A stretch of 64,000 bases of DNA from CAIYZT01 sp052387855 (GTDB taxonomy: Bacteria > Pseudomonadota > Alphaproteobacteria > Rhodobacterales > Rhodobacteraceae): the NCBI GenBank assembly GCA_052387855.1, contig JBQTIT010000007.1:62001-126000 (forward strand), read 5' to 3'. The position numbers and the translations under genes were made by a program. Within the stretch, counting starts at the first letter, position 1; the number at the start of each line of letters is the position of its first letter. The notes beneath the pieces were generated by a model. The model did not search any database and was not told the DNA's origin. It saw only the letters and a program-made list of their open reading frames with translations. Positions 56,253-64,000 of this stretch are shown in pieces.

Positions 56253-57539
56253 TCAGAGCCCCGGATAGATCGGGAAGCGCTGGCAGAGCGCCTCGACCTC
56301 GGCCTTGACCCTTGCCTCGACGGCGCCGTTGCCCTCTTCGCCGCTCTCGGCCAGCCCTTCGACCACCTCGATGATCCATCTCGCGATCTGGCGGAACTCG
56401 GCCTCGGCAAAGCCGCGCGTCGTGCCGGCCGGGGTGCCTAGCCGCACGCCCGAGGTGATGGTCGGCTTTTCGGTGTCAAAGGGGATGCCGTTCTTGTTGC
56501 AGGTGATGTGCGCCCGCCCCAGCGCCTTTTCGGTGGCGTTGCCCTTGACGCCCTTGGGGCGCAGGTCGACCAGCATCAGGTGGCTGTCGGTGCCGCCGGT
56601 GACGATGTCGAGCCCGCCCTTCATCAACTGGTCGGCCAGGGCCTTGGCATTGGCGACCACCTGGGCCTGATATTCCTTGAACTCGGGCCGCAGCGCCTCG
56701 CCAAAGGCGACGGCCTTGGCGGCGATGACATGCATCAGCGGGCCGCCCTGGATGCCGGGGAAGATCGCCGAGTTGATCTTTTTCGCGATCCCCTCGTCAT
56801 TGGTCAGGATCATGCCGCCGCGCGGGCCGCGCAGTGTCTTGTGCGTGGTGGTGGTGGCGACATGCGCATGCGGAAAGGGCGACGGGTAAAGCCCCGCCGC
56901 CACCAGGCCGGCGAAATGCGCCATGTCGACGACCAGATAGGCGCCGACCGAATCCGCGATCGCGCGCATCCGGGGAAAATCGATGATGCGCGGAATGGCA
57001 GAGCCGCCGGCGATGATCATCTTTGGCCGGTGCTCGGTGGCAAGGGCCTGCACCTGGTCATAGTCCAGCGTCAGGTCCTGCTTGCGCACGCCGTACTGCA
57101 CGGCCTTGAACCACTTGCCCGACTGGTTCGGAGCGGCGCCATGGGTCAGATGGCCGCCCGCGTCCAGCGACATGCCCAGGATGGTGTCGCCGGGCTGGAT
57201 CAGCGCCTGAAACACGCCCTGGTTGGCCTGGCTGCCCGAGTTCGGCTGGACATTGGCAAAGGCGCATCCAAACAGCGCGCAGGCCCGCTCGATGGCAAGG
57301 TTTTCGGCCACATCGACGAACTGGCAACCGCCGTAGTACCGCTTGCCCGGGTAGCCTTCGGCATATTTGTTGGTCATGACCGAGCCTTGCGCCTCCATCA
57401 CGGCGCGCGAGACGATGTTTTCCGAGGCGATCAGCTCGATCTCATCGCGCTGGCGGCCAAGCTCGGCGGTGATGGAGCCGAAAAGCTCGGGGTCGCGCGA
57501 GGCGAGGCTTTCGGTAAAGAAACCGGGGGCTGCGGGCAT
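56253..57539 (-). CDS. glyA: serine hydroxymethyltransferase
   Basis: Interconverts serine and glycine with tetrahydrofolate and PLP; 428 residues. PLP-binding Lys in VATTTTHKTLRGPRGG. Substrate and folate region: NKYAEGYPGKRYYGG, LNVQPNSGSQAN-like ANVQPNSGSQAN. Start at 57539 with AGGAGA upstream; the frame is open further 5' but no ribosome site is seen there. Complements the glycine cleavage genes in one-carbon metabolism. Confidence 0.97.
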   Translation of the reverse strand: MPAAPGFFTESLASRDPELFGSITAELGRQRDEIELIASENIVSRAVMEAQGSVMTNKYAEGYPGKRYYGGCQFVDVAENLAIERACALFGCAFANVQPNSGSQANQGVFQALIQPGDTILGMSLDAGGHLTHGAAPNQSGKWFKAVQYGVRKQDLTLDYDQVQALATEHRPKMIIAGGSAIPRIIDFPRMRAIADSVGAYLVVDMAHFAGLVAAGLYPSPFPHAHVATTTTHKTLRGPRGGMILTNDEGIAKKINSAIFPGIQGGPLMHVIAAKAVAFGEALRPEFKEYQAQVVANAKALADQLMKGGLDIVTGGTDSHLMLVDLRPKGVKGNATEKALGRAHITCNKNGIPFDTEKPTITSGVRLGTPAGTTRGFAEAEFRQIARWIIEVVEGLAESGEEGNGAVEARVKAEVEALCQRFPIYPGL

Positions 57540-57748
57540 CTTGGTCTCCTGGGGGGCAAGGAAAGGGGGCCCGGCTGTTTTAGGCCAAGCCGGGGGAGGA
57601 AGGAAGGCGCGAAAGCGACCCAATTTCGCGCGCATTGCCGCAGTTCCGCCTTCCGGGCCGCCTGCGGGGATCGCTCTTGAGTTTTTCGGGGCGGGCGGTG
57701 ATGCTCGGGGGGCGTGGCCGGCCCGGCCGGAAACGGTGGAGAATCTGC

Positions 57749-58513
57749 TTGCGCTATTTGAGGATTGCCTTTCGCGCCAGCGAGGCGAGGGCCGCGCAAG
57801 AGGCCCTGGCCGCCCTGACGGCGGCCCATGCCAACGTGCCGGCCGAAGAGGCCGAGGTGATCGTGGCGCTGGGCGGGGACGGATTCATGCTCCAGACCCT
57901 GCACGAGACCCAGAAGCTCAAGCTGCCGGTCTACGGGATGAACTGCGGCACCGTCGGCTTTCTGATGAACGCCTATCAGGCCGAGGGGCTGGCCGAACGC
58001 CTGTCCGCCGCCGAGGAGGCCACGATCAACCCCCTGTCGATGAAGGCCACCGCGCTGGATGGAACCGTCACCAAGGCGCTGGCGATCAACGAGGTGTCGC
58101 TCTTGCGCGCCGGCCCGCAGGCGGCCAAGCTGCGCATCTTCATCGACGGCAAGGAACGGATGAGCGAGCTGGTCTGTGACGGCGTGCTGATCGCCACCCC
58201 CGCCGGATCGACCGCCTACAACTATTCGGCCCATGGGCCGATCATCCCCATCGGCTCCGAAGTGCTGGCGCTGACGCCGATGGCGGCCTTTCGCCCCCGG
58301 CGCTGGCGCGGCGCGCTCTTGCCGAAATCGGCGCTGGTGCGGATCGAAGTGCTGGACCCCGTCAAGCGCCCGGTCCGCGCCGACGCCGACACGCGCGCCG
58401 TGCCCGAAGTGGTGTCGGTCGAGATCCGGTCCGAGCCCAAGGTGCGCCACCGCATCCTGTTCGATCCGGGCCACGGGCTCGAAGAGCGGCTGATCGTCGA
58501 GCAGTTCGCCTGA
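57749..58513 (+). CDS. nadK: NAD kinase
   Basis: Phosphorylates NAD+ to NADP+; 254 residues, usual length for the alphaproteobacterial form. GGDG motif in VALGGDGFMLQTLH (about residues 42-55), and the nucleotide-binding NEVSLLR and DGVLIATPAGSTAYNYSAHG motifs. Start is a TTG at 57749 with GGTGGAG upstream; the frame runs further 5' but would add unrelated residues. Divergent from glyA. Confidence 0.93.
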   Translation: MRYLRIAFRASEARAAQEALAALTAAHANVPAEEAEVIVALGGDGFMLQTLHETQKLKLPVYGMNCGTVGFLMNAYQAEGLAERLSAAEEATINPLSMKATALDGTVTKALAINEVSLLRAGPQAAKLRIFIDGKERMSELVCDGVLIATPAGSTAYNYSAHGPIIPIGSEVLALTPMAAFRPRRWRGALLPKSALVRIEVLDPVKRPVRADADTRAVPEVVSVEIRSEPKVRHRILFDPGHGLEERLIVEQFA

Positions 58514-58559
58514 GGCGGTTCCTGGCGGGCGCCCGGGGCTGAAAACGGCAAGGGAAGGA

Positions 58560-58634
<75 letters not shown>

Positions 58635-58790
58635 ATCCGGGTCAGGCCGCCGCCCGATCTGGGGGGCTGCGGGCTGGTGGCGGGTGATTAAAGGGATTTT
58701 CCGCCCCATGCAACCCCCATTCCGCCGTCCGCGCCGCCCGATTTTCCCGCCCGTCTGGACCCCGGCGCAAAGCTGAGGTAGGACACGCAG

Positions 58791-58955
58791 ATGAGCGACA
58801 AGAGCCCGCCCAAAACCGCGAAAACCGACCGTCAGGCCCAGTCCCTGACCCGCGAAGAGCGGCTGAAGGCGGCCTTGAAGGCGAACATGGCCAAGCGCAA
58901 GGCCCAGGCCAGGGCGCGCCTGGACCCGGCGCCCGGCTCTCAACCGGACAAGTGA
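58791..58955 (+). CDS. small basic protein upstream of murA
   Basis: A 54-codon gene, MSDKSPPKTAKTDRQAQSLT at the start, rich in Lys, Arg and Ala and predicted helical in the middle (REERLKAALKANMAKRKAQ). GAGGTAGGA gives a good ribosome site, and it ends six bases before murA, so it is very likely translated and co-transcribed. Similar short proteins precede murA in other Rhodobacterales, as far as I recall. Function unknown. Confidence 0.65.
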   Translation: MSDKSPPKTAKTDRQAQSLTREERLKAALKANMAKRKAQARARLDPAPGSQPDK

Positions 58956-58961
58956 GGTGAC

Positions 58962-60230
58962 ATGGATTCGATTCTGGTGCGGGGAAACGGGGCTCTGTCG
59001 GGGTCGATCCCGATCGCGGGGGCCAAGAATGCCTGCCTGACGCTGATGCCCGCGACCCTGCTCAGCGACGAGCCGCTGACGCTGACCAACGCGCCGCGCC
59101 TGTCGGACATCCGCACCATGACCCAGCTTCTGGGCTCGCTTGGCGCCGAGGTGGCCAGCCTGCAAGATGGGCAGGTCCTCGCGTTGTCGAGCCATGCCAT
59201 CACCAACCACACCGCCGACTACGACATCGTGCGCAAGATGCGCGCCTCGATCCTGGTGCTGGGGCCGATGCTGGCCCGCGACGGGCAGGCGGTGGTATCG
59301 CTGCCGGGGGGCTGCGCGATCGGCGCGCGGCCGGTCGATCTGCACCTGCGCGCGCTGGAGGCGATGGGGGCAGAGCTTGACCTGCGCGACGGCTATATCC
59401 ACGCCAGGGCGCCGGGCGGGCGACTGCGCGGGGCGGTGGTGGAGTTTCCCTTTGTCTCGGTCGGCGCGACCGAAAACGCGCTGATGGCCGCGACGCTGGC
59501 GCGCGGGACGACCGTGATCCGGAACGCCGCGCGCGAGCCCGAGATCGTCGATCTTGCCCAGTGCCTGCGCAAGATGGGCGCCCGGATCGAGGGCGAGGGC
59601 ACCGGCACGATCACGATCGAGGGGGTAGACCGTCTGCACGGCGCCACCCATCCGGTGGTGACCGACCGGATCGAGCTGGGCACCTACATGCTGGTGCCGG
59701 CGATTGCCGGCGGCGAGGTCGAATGCCTTGGTGGCCGGCTGGACCTGGTCGGCGCCTTTGCCGAACGGCTGGATGCGGCGGGGGTCAGCGTCAGCGAAAC
59801 CCCGCGCGGGCTGACGGTCAGGCGCCGGCTTGACCGGCCGCTCGCCGTCGATGTGGTGACCGAACCCTTCCCCGGATTTCCCACCGACCTGCAGGCGCAG
59901 ATGATGGCGCTCCTCTGCACGGCGCAGGGCACCTCGGTGCTGGAAGAGAAGATCTTTGAAAACCGCTTCATGCACGCGCCCGAACTGGTGCGCATGGGCG
60001 CCCGGATCGAGGTGCACGGCGGCACGGCCCGCGTCACCGGGGTCGAGCGGCTCAAGGGCGCGCGGGTGATGGCGACCGACCTGCGCGCCTCGGTCTCGCT
60101 GATCCTGGCGGCACTGGCGGCCGAGGGCGAGACGGTGGTCAGCCGCGTCTACCATCTGGACCGCGGCTATGAGCGGGTCGAGGAAAAGCTGCGGGCCTGC
60201 GGCGCGCAGATCGAAAGGATCAGCGCATGA
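58962..60230 (+). CDS. murA: UDP-N-acetylglucosamine 1-carboxyvinyltransferase
   Basis: First committed step of peptidoglycan synthesis, adding enolpyruvate to UDP-GlcNAc. 422 residues. The catalytic Cys is in LPGGCAIGARPVDLHL (about residue 117); N-terminal Lys in AGAKNACLT (about 22). An Asp substitution at the Cys would give fosfomycin resistance and is absent. Follows the small basic gene by six bases and overlaps the next gene by four (ATGA). Confidence 0.97.
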   Translation: MDSILVRGNGALSGSIPIAGAKNACLTLMPATLLSDEPLTLTNAPRLSDIRTMTQLLGSLGAEVASLQDGQVLALSSHAITNHTADYDIVRKMRASILVLGPMLARDGQAVVSLPGGCAIGARPVDLHLRALEAMGAELDLRDGYIHARAPGGRLRGAVVEFPFVSVGATENALMAATLARGTTVIRNAAREPEIVDLAQCLRKMGARIEGEGTGTITIEGVDRLHGATHPVVTDRIELGTYMLVPAIAGGEVECLGGRLDLVGAFAERLDAAGVSVSETPRGLTVRRRLDRPLAVDVVTEPFPGFPTDLQAQMMALLCTAQGTSVLEEKIFENRFMHAPELVRMGARIEVHGGTARVTGVERLKGARVMATDLRASVSLILAALAAEGETVVSRVYHLDRGYERVEEKLRACGAQIERISA

Positions 60231-60709
60231 GCGATGCGCGCTTTGCCGACGGGGCCGACGAGGCGCCGCTGCGGCTTCTGGCGCGTGAGCCGGCCGATCT
60301 GGCCGTGATCTCCGCGCTGGCGCAGGATGCGGTCCTGACCGCCGGCCAGATGGTCCATGCGCCGCGCCGGCGCCGCGTGGCGCTGGGGCTCAACCGCTTT
60401 CGCTGGGAAGATGCCGACCGCGCCCAGGCCCAGGGGCGCGGGTTCGAGCGGGTGCAGTCGCTTCTGGTGATCGAGAACGTGCTGTCGGTTCAGTCGGCCG
60501 GGATCGAGCGGGAGGGGGGCAGCCAATCCCTTGAGTTGCTCGCGCTGTCCTTCGCGGCCGAAGATGCGCCCGCAGGCTGGCTGCGCCTGCACCTTTCGGG
60601 CGGCGCCGACCTGCGCATGAAGGTCGAGGCGCTGGACGTCCGCCTGCGCGACGTCTCGCGCCCCTATCTTGCCCCCTCGGGCAAGCGGCCCGATCACGGC
60701 GCGGCCTGA
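60227..60709 (+). CDS. DUF2948 family protein
   Basis: A 160-residue cytoplasmic protein. The motif LRLLAREPADLAVISALAQDAV and RRVALGLNRFRWED belong to DUF2948, a family of unknown function restricted mostly to alphaproteobacteria and encoded after murA. Overlaps the murA stop by four bases. In many relatives hisD is next; here an intergenic repeat follows. Confidence 0.9.
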   Translation: MSDARFADGADEAPLRLLAREPADLAVISALAQDAVLTAGQMVHAPRRRRVALGLNRFRWEDADRAQAQGRGFERVQSLLVIENVLSVQSAGIEREGGSQSLELLALSFAAEDAPAGWLRLHLSGGADLRMKVEALDVRLRDVSRPYLAPSGKRPDHGAA

Positions 60710-60721
60710 CCCGGCGGCGAA

Positions 60722-60866
60722 GGGGGCGCTGCCCCCTCGCGCTGGCGCGCTCACCCCCGGGATATTTTTCCAAAGTGAATGGGAAGTAAGGTCGTGGCCC
60801 CTTTCACTTTGGCCAAATATCCTCGGGGGGTGAGGCCGCAAGGCCGAGGGGGGCGGAAAGCCCCCC
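60722..60866. repeat. dispersed intergenic repeat, copy D (two facing halves)
   Basis: Contains the core twice in opposite directions: CCCCCGGGATATTTTTCCAAAGTGAA (60754-60779, read backwards) and TTTCACTTTGGCCAAATATCCTCGGGGG (60802-60829), flanked by hairpins GGGGGCGCTGCCCCC and GGGGGGCGGAAAGCCCCCC. Same core as copies A to C. Confidence 0.85.
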
Positions 60867-60921
60867 GCAAGGGGCCGGCCTGCCGCGGCGCAAATCGCCC
60901 GGGGCGGCCGTCGTTTCGCTG

Positions 60922-60949
60922 TTGACTCTGCCGCCGTCCTTCGTAAAAG
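60922..60949 (+). promoter_or_regulatory. putative promoter of rpmG
   Basis: -35 TTGACT (60922-60927), 16 bp, -10 TAAAAG (60944-60949), 55 bp before the rpmG start. A good match for this group. Confidence 0.55.
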
Positions 60950-61004
60950 GCGGGGATCAGAATTTCACCGGGACCAGAGTGTTCCGGGCTGCAGGAGAAT
61001 GACG

Positions 61005-61172
61005 ATGGCGAAGCCGGTGACGATCAAGATCCGTTTGAATTCCACGGCGGGCACCGGGCACTTCTACGTGACCAAGAAGAACGCCCGCACCATGACCGAA
61101 AAGATGACGGTCAAGAAGTATGACCCCGTCAAGCGGGAGCATGTCGAATACAAGGAAGGCAAGATCAAGTAG
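61005..61172 (+). CDS. rpmG: 50S ribosomal protein L33
   Basis: 55 residues, MAKPVTIKIRLNSTAGTGHF at the start and KKYDPVKREHVEYKEGKIK-type end, as in alphaproteobacterial L33. The zinc-binding cysteines of some L33 forms are absent, so this is the C-minus type. CAGGAGAA is the ribosome site. Has its own promoter and terminators. Confidence 0.97.
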   Translation: MAKPVTIKIRLNSTAGTGHFYVTKKNARTMTEKMTVKKYDPVKREHVEYKEGKIK

Positions 61173-61200
61173 CATCTGCCCTTTGTCGTGCCTTGACGAG

Positions 61201-61226
61201 CCGCGCCCGGTCCGGGCGCGGTTTTT
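61201..61226 (+). terminator. intrinsic terminator of rpmG
   Basis: Perfect GC-rich stem CCGCGCCCGG/CCGGGCGCGG with one spare base, followed by TTTTT, 29 bp after the stop. A textbook terminator. Confidence 0.9.
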
Positions 61227-61262
61227 CGTTGTGGCCGGGGGCCTGCTGATGGCCGAGGCAGG

Positions 61263-61291
61263 AAAAAGGCCGGGGTTTCCCCCGGCCTTTT
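61263..61291. terminator. bidirectional terminator
   Basis: AAAAAGGCCGGGG-TTTC-CCCCGGCCTTTT: a GC stem with an A-tract on one side and a T-tract on the other, between rpmG and the convergent Bax-inhibitor gene, so it can work for both strands. Confidence 0.85.
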
Positions 61292-61316
61292 CGCCTTTGC
61301 CCGTTCGGGCCCCTGG

Positions 61317-62039
61317 TTATTCGCGGTTGCCCAGGAACTGCAGCAGGAACATGAACAGGTTGATGAAGTCGAGATAGAGGTTCAGCGCGCCCATGATGGC
61401 GGCTTTGCCCAGCCACTCCTGATCGCCGGCCTGGGCATGGGCGATGTAGGTGGTCTTGATGTTCTGGGTGTCAAAGGCGGTCAGGCCGGCGAAGATCAGC
61501 ACGCCGATCACCGAGATCGCGAATTGCAGCGCCGAGGAGGCCAGGAAGATGTTGACGATCGAGGCCACCAGGAGGCCGATCAGGCCCATCACCAGAAAGG
61601 TGCCAGAGCCCGACAGGTCGCGCTTGGTGGTGTAGCCGTAAAGCGACAGGCCGGCGAAGGCGATCGCGGTGACGAGGAAAGTGCTGGTGATCGAGGCGCC
61701 GGTGAAGACGGCAAAGATCCAGGCCATCGACAGGCCCATCGCGGCGGCGAAGGTGTAGAAGAAAAGCTGCGCCCCCGCGACCGACAGGCGGTTGATCAGG
61801 GCGCCAAAGGCAAAGACCATCACCAGCGGCAGGAACATCACGACCCAGCGGATCGGGCCGGTAAAGATCGTCTCCAGCATGGCCGCATTCGTGCCGACGG
61901 CCCAGGCCACGGCGGCGGTGATCAGCATCGCCACCGACATCAGGCCATAGACCTTGTTCATGTGGGCGCGCAGCCCGGCGTCGATGACGGCCGAGCGGGC
62001 GCCGACGCCGGCCGAGTTGATCGTGTTGTATTGAGCCAT
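61317..62039 (-). CDS. Bax inhibitor-1 (YccA-type) membrane protein
   Basis: A 240-residue protein with seven predicted membrane helices, of the BI-1/YbhL family. The N-terminus MAQYNTINSAGVGARSAVIDAG is soluble; SIEA-like acidic residues and the C-terminal LYLDFINLFMFLLQFLGNRE tail, with Asp facing a pore in family structures, are present. Thought to be calcium leak channels or FtsH modulators; role here unknown. Start at 62039 with TTGGAGG upstream. Confidence 0.9.
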   Translation of the reverse strand: MAQYNTINSAGVGARSAVIDAGLRAHMNKVYGLMSVAMLITAAVAWAVGTNAAMLETIFTGPIRWVVMFLPLVMVFAFGALINRLSVAGAQLFFYTFAAAMGLSMAWIFAVFTGASITSTFLVTAIAFAGLSLYGYTTKRDLSGSGTFLVMGLIGLLVASIVNIFLASSALQFAISVIGVLIFAGLTAFDTQNIKTTYIAHAQAGDQEWLGKAAIMGALNLYLDFINLFMFLLQFLGNRE

Positions 62040-62535
62040 TCCAGCCTCCAAATCATCCAAGGGGGGCGCTCGCTGCGATACGAGCACCCGACGCGCAGGA
62101 TATTGGCATGAACCGCCCCGATTTCAAGGGACAACTCCCGTTTCGGTGCCGCGCCCCCCGGGTACGCCGGGGCAGGGGCCGCGACGGGTGCATGATTCGA
62201 CTTTGGTCTGAATCCTTCCCCTCTGGCGCCGGGCGCGAGGCGGGATGCGAAAACGGAGTTTCGCAATCGGAAAGTTTGTTTAACCCGGTTCAAGATGCAC
62301 CGCAGGCCGCCGCGCAATCCCTGCGGGAAATGCCTCAACCGGCGGGGTTTGTTCGGATTTGCAACAACTCATTCGTGCAATTGGTTGAGCGTACAATTGA
62401 CCGGCGGCGCGATGCGGCGCATGATGCGTTCCGCTGGCGTCCACTCGGCTGGCAGGGAATTCAAGTGGTTTGCAAGCGAGCGGATGCAGCCCGTGTTTCA
62501 TGGCGGCATCGTCCTGGTATGTGATGGAGAAGGTG
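62040..62535. other. long intergenic region between divergent genes
   Basis: 496 bp between the Bax-inhibitor gene and the XRE regulator. AT-richer than the window. It contains two CAATTG boxes at 62378-62383 and 62394-62399, 16 bp apart, and a TTGCAACAACTC stretch that could be a promoter region. No convincing gene; a plus-strand frame of 138 codons has no family match and an odd composition. Likely a shared regulatory region. Confidence 0.4.
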
Positions 62536-62898
62536 ATGAAACATCCCGTCGATGCCCATGTGGGCAAGCGTATTCGGCATCGCCGCTGGATGCTGGGCAT
62601 GACGCAGCAGCAATTGGCCGACATGGTCGGCATCAAGTTTCAGCAGATCCAGAAGTATGAGACAGGGATGAACCGCGTCTCGGCCTCGCGGCTCTGGGAC
62701 ATCTCGGAATCGCTGGGCGTGACCGTCGCCTTCTTTTTCGAGGGGCTTGAGGACAACGCCGCGACGGTGCGGGCGCCCGGCTCTGATCTGATGGCCGACA
62801 AGGAGGCCTTTGAGCTGGTCCGGTCCTACTATGCGATCCCCGAGGCGCAGCGCCGGCGTCTGTTCGATCTGGCGCGGTCGCTTTCCGACGCCGCCTGA
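62536..62898 (+). CDS. XRE-family transcriptional regulator
   Basis: A 120-residue protein. An XRE helix-turn-helix (about residues 12-66) with RIRHRRWMLGMTQQQLADMVGI and FQQIQKYETGMNRVSASRLW, then a short C-terminal tail (ELVRSYYAIPEAQRRRLFDLAR) that may be a dimer or ligand part. Start at 62536 because GGAG lies six bases before it. This type is very common in Rhodobacterales. Target genes unknown; the long region upstream suggests self-control. Confidence 0.88.
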   Translation: MKHPVDAHVGKRIRHRRWMLGMTQQQLADMVGIKFQQIQKYETGMNRVSASRLWDISESLGVTVAFFFEGLEDNAATVRAPGSDLMADKEAFELVRSYYAIPEAQRRRLFDLARSLSDAA

Positions 62899-62984
62899 CC
62901 CCTGCCCTGGGCTCTTGACCCGCCGCCCCCCAGCCATTAGCGCCAAGGGGCGGCGATTTCATATCCGGCAGGGAGCTTGGCGGC

Positions 62985-63785
62985 ATGGGCGGTCTTTCGG
63001 CACATCAGATGGACGAGATCGCGCAGGTGGCCCATGAGCTGGCCGATGCGGCGCGGCTGGCGACGCTGCTGCACTTTCGCGCCGAGGGGCTGACGGCCGA
63101 AACCAAGGAAACGCAGCGATTTGACCCCGTGACGGTCGCCGACCGGCTGTCAGAAGAGCGGATGCGCGAAATTCTCGCCCGCAGGCGGCCACGGGACGCG
63201 GTGCTGGGCGAAGAGTTCGGCGCGACGCCGGGCACATCCGGCCTGACCTGGGTGCTTGATCCGATCGACGGCACGCGCGGCTATCTTTCCGGCACGCCGA
63301 CCTGGGGGGTGCTGATCTCGGTTCGCGACGCATCGGGGCCGATCTTTGGCATCATCGACCAGCCCTATATCCAGGAGCGGTTCGAGGGCGGCTTTGGCCG
63401 GGCGGCGGTGCGCGGGCCGATGGGGGTTCGGGCGCTGCGCGCGCGCCCGCCGCGCCCGCTGTCCGAGGCCATCGTGTTCACCACCTTTCCCGAGGTCGGC
63501 ACGCCGGAGGAGGGCGCGGCCTTTCGCCGGGTCTCCGGTGCCGCGCGCCTGACGCGCTATGGCATGGACTGCTACGCCTATGCCCTGGTCGCGGCGGGCC
63601 AGATCGACCTGGTGATCGAGTCCGGGCTTCAGGCCTATGACGTGCAGGCGCCGATCGCGGTGATCGAGGCCGCCGGCGGGGTCGTGACCGATTGGCAGGG
63701 AAAGCCGGCGCATGACGGCGGGCGCATCCTTGCCGCCGCCAACCACGAGGTTCACGCCGCCGCCATGGCGCTGTTGCGGGGCTGA
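62985..63785 (+). CDS. hisN: histidinol-phosphatase (IMPase family)
   Basis: A 266-residue phosphatase of the inositol-monophosphatase fold that hydrolyses histidinol phosphate. Metal sites: GEEFG, DPIDGTRGYLSGTP (about residues 87-100) and GMDCYAYALVAAG with AYDVQAPIAVIEAAGG. HisN-type features rather than SuhB include RGYLSG. Start at 62985; an alternative ATG is at 63009. No other his genes are in the window. Confidence 0.9.
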   Translation: MGGLSAHQMDEIAQVAHELADAARLATLLHFRAEGLTAETKETQRFDPVTVADRLSEERMREILARRRPRDAVLGEEFGATPGTSGLTWVLDPIDGTRGYLSGTPTWGVLISVRDASGPIFGIIDQPYIQERFEGGFGRAAVRGPMGVRALRARPPRPLSEAIVFTTFPEVGTPEEGAAFRRVSGAARLTRYGMDCYAYALVAAGQIDLVIESGLQAYDVQAPIAVIEAAGGVVTDWQGKPAHDGGRILAAANHEVHAAAMALLRG

Positions 63786-63894
63786 ATTGTCTTGCTCTTT
63801 TCCCGATCAAGCCTAGGGTGCGACCATTAGCCTCGGACTGGTCGACGGGGCGATCTCGCAGAAATCTTGGCGACCGAGGCATAGGGAGTGTTCC

Positions 63895-64000
63895 ATGTCC
63901 GCGCAGGGTTCTGCACAACCACGACTTTTCACAAATCCTCTGGCCTTCTGGTTCGGCTGCCTGCTGATCGCGGGGGGGGGTGTTCGCGCATCTGCCGATG
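63895..64000 (+). CDS. start of a membrane transport protein gene (partial, frame disturbed)
   Basis: ATG at 63895 with AGGGAG upstream. The reading starts MSAQGSAQPRLFTNPLAFWF and becomes hydrophobic, like the first helix of a transporter. The run of nine Gs at 63972-63980 shifts the frame; eight Gs would continue as LLIAGGVFAHLPM, which looks right. The window ends 20 bases later. Only about 35 codons are visible. Confidence 0.6.
   Translation, partial: MSAQGSAQPRLFTNPLAFWFGCLLIAGGGVRASAD

Noticed and set aside
57635..57748. Longer N-terminus for nadK
   Set aside because: The added residues do not look like NAD kinase and the TTG at 57749 has a good ribosome site and gives the right length.
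62108..62524. 138-codon plus-strand frame in the long gap before the XRE gene
   Set aside because: No family match, unusual composition, weak start; more likely noncoding.

Overview
The window is GC-rich, gene-dense DNA that reads as the chromosome of a marine or purple-type alphaproteobacterium of the Rhodobacterales (Paracoccaceae). Evidence: leuA followed by mreBCD-mrdA-rodA, a DUF2948 gene directly after murA, alphaproteobacterial-type GltX, a tandem glycine riboswitch in front of gcvT, a 'MKHPVD'-type XRE regulator, and dispersed intergenic repeats built on TTTCACTTTGG-CAAATATCC-CGGGGG. The species cannot be named from the sequence alone.

Layout. 1-1105: 3' end of a phage-tail-like surface protein. 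1202-14460: surface polysaccharide and surface protein island: ugd, a 1075-residue sulfotransferase-like/GT2/GT4 fusion, a twin sulfotransferase-like protein, a capsule-type ABC exporter (kpsM divergent from kpsE-kpsT), and two divergent RTX proteins, one with a NIDO-like domain and one broken by a one-base change in a G run. 14559-25194: amine/glycerol metabolism: a nitrilase-family amidase with its BetI-like regulator, glpK, then on the minus strand an EamA exporter, a glutamine-synthetase-like ligase, ALDH, iron-ADH and a DadA-like oxidase. A PIN toxin and an unusual antitoxin sit between the ligase and ALDH. 25402-35261: ghrA, the cell-elongation cluster rodA-mrdA-mreDCB, a third sulfotransferase-like gene, and leuA with a Leu-rich leader peptide.

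35454-42765: assorted housekeeping genes (pfkB-type kinase, nadE, gltX) and a secreted protein of 18 perfect-length MORN repeats. 42849-47480: the glycine cleavage operon gcvT-gcvH-gcvP under a tandem glycine riboswitch. 47481-48138: about 0.5 kb of three 212-bp tandem repeats whose hairpins keep pairing through compensatory changes. 48139-58634: azlCD, a zinc-ribbon thioredoxin, a NarL-type two-component pair, tRNA-Ala(CGC), thuA plus a Gfo/Idh oxidoreductase, cytochrome b561, an esterase, a DUF817 protein, glyA, nadK and tRNA-Thr(GGT). 58791-64000: a small basic protein, murA, DUF2948, rpmG, a Bax-inhibitor-1 protein, an XRE regulator, hisN and the start of a transporter-like gene.

How genes work together. 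Ugd makes UDP-glucuronate, the fusion enzyme and the sulfotransferase-like proteins could assemble and decorate an acidic (possibly sulfated) polysaccharide, and KpsM/T/E would move it across the inner membrane. The outer-membrane partner KpsD and the Kdo-linker enzymes KpsC/S are not in the window. GlyA and the glycine cleavage proteins share one-carbon chemistry. The GS-like ligase with the downstream dehydrogenases looks like gamma-glutamylated amine or amino-alcohol breakdown. The items I would look at first are the chimeric antitoxin (22046-22474), the covarying tandem repeat (47555-48081), the leuA leader (35175-35261) and the giant sulfotransferase/glycosyltransferase fusion (2609-5836).
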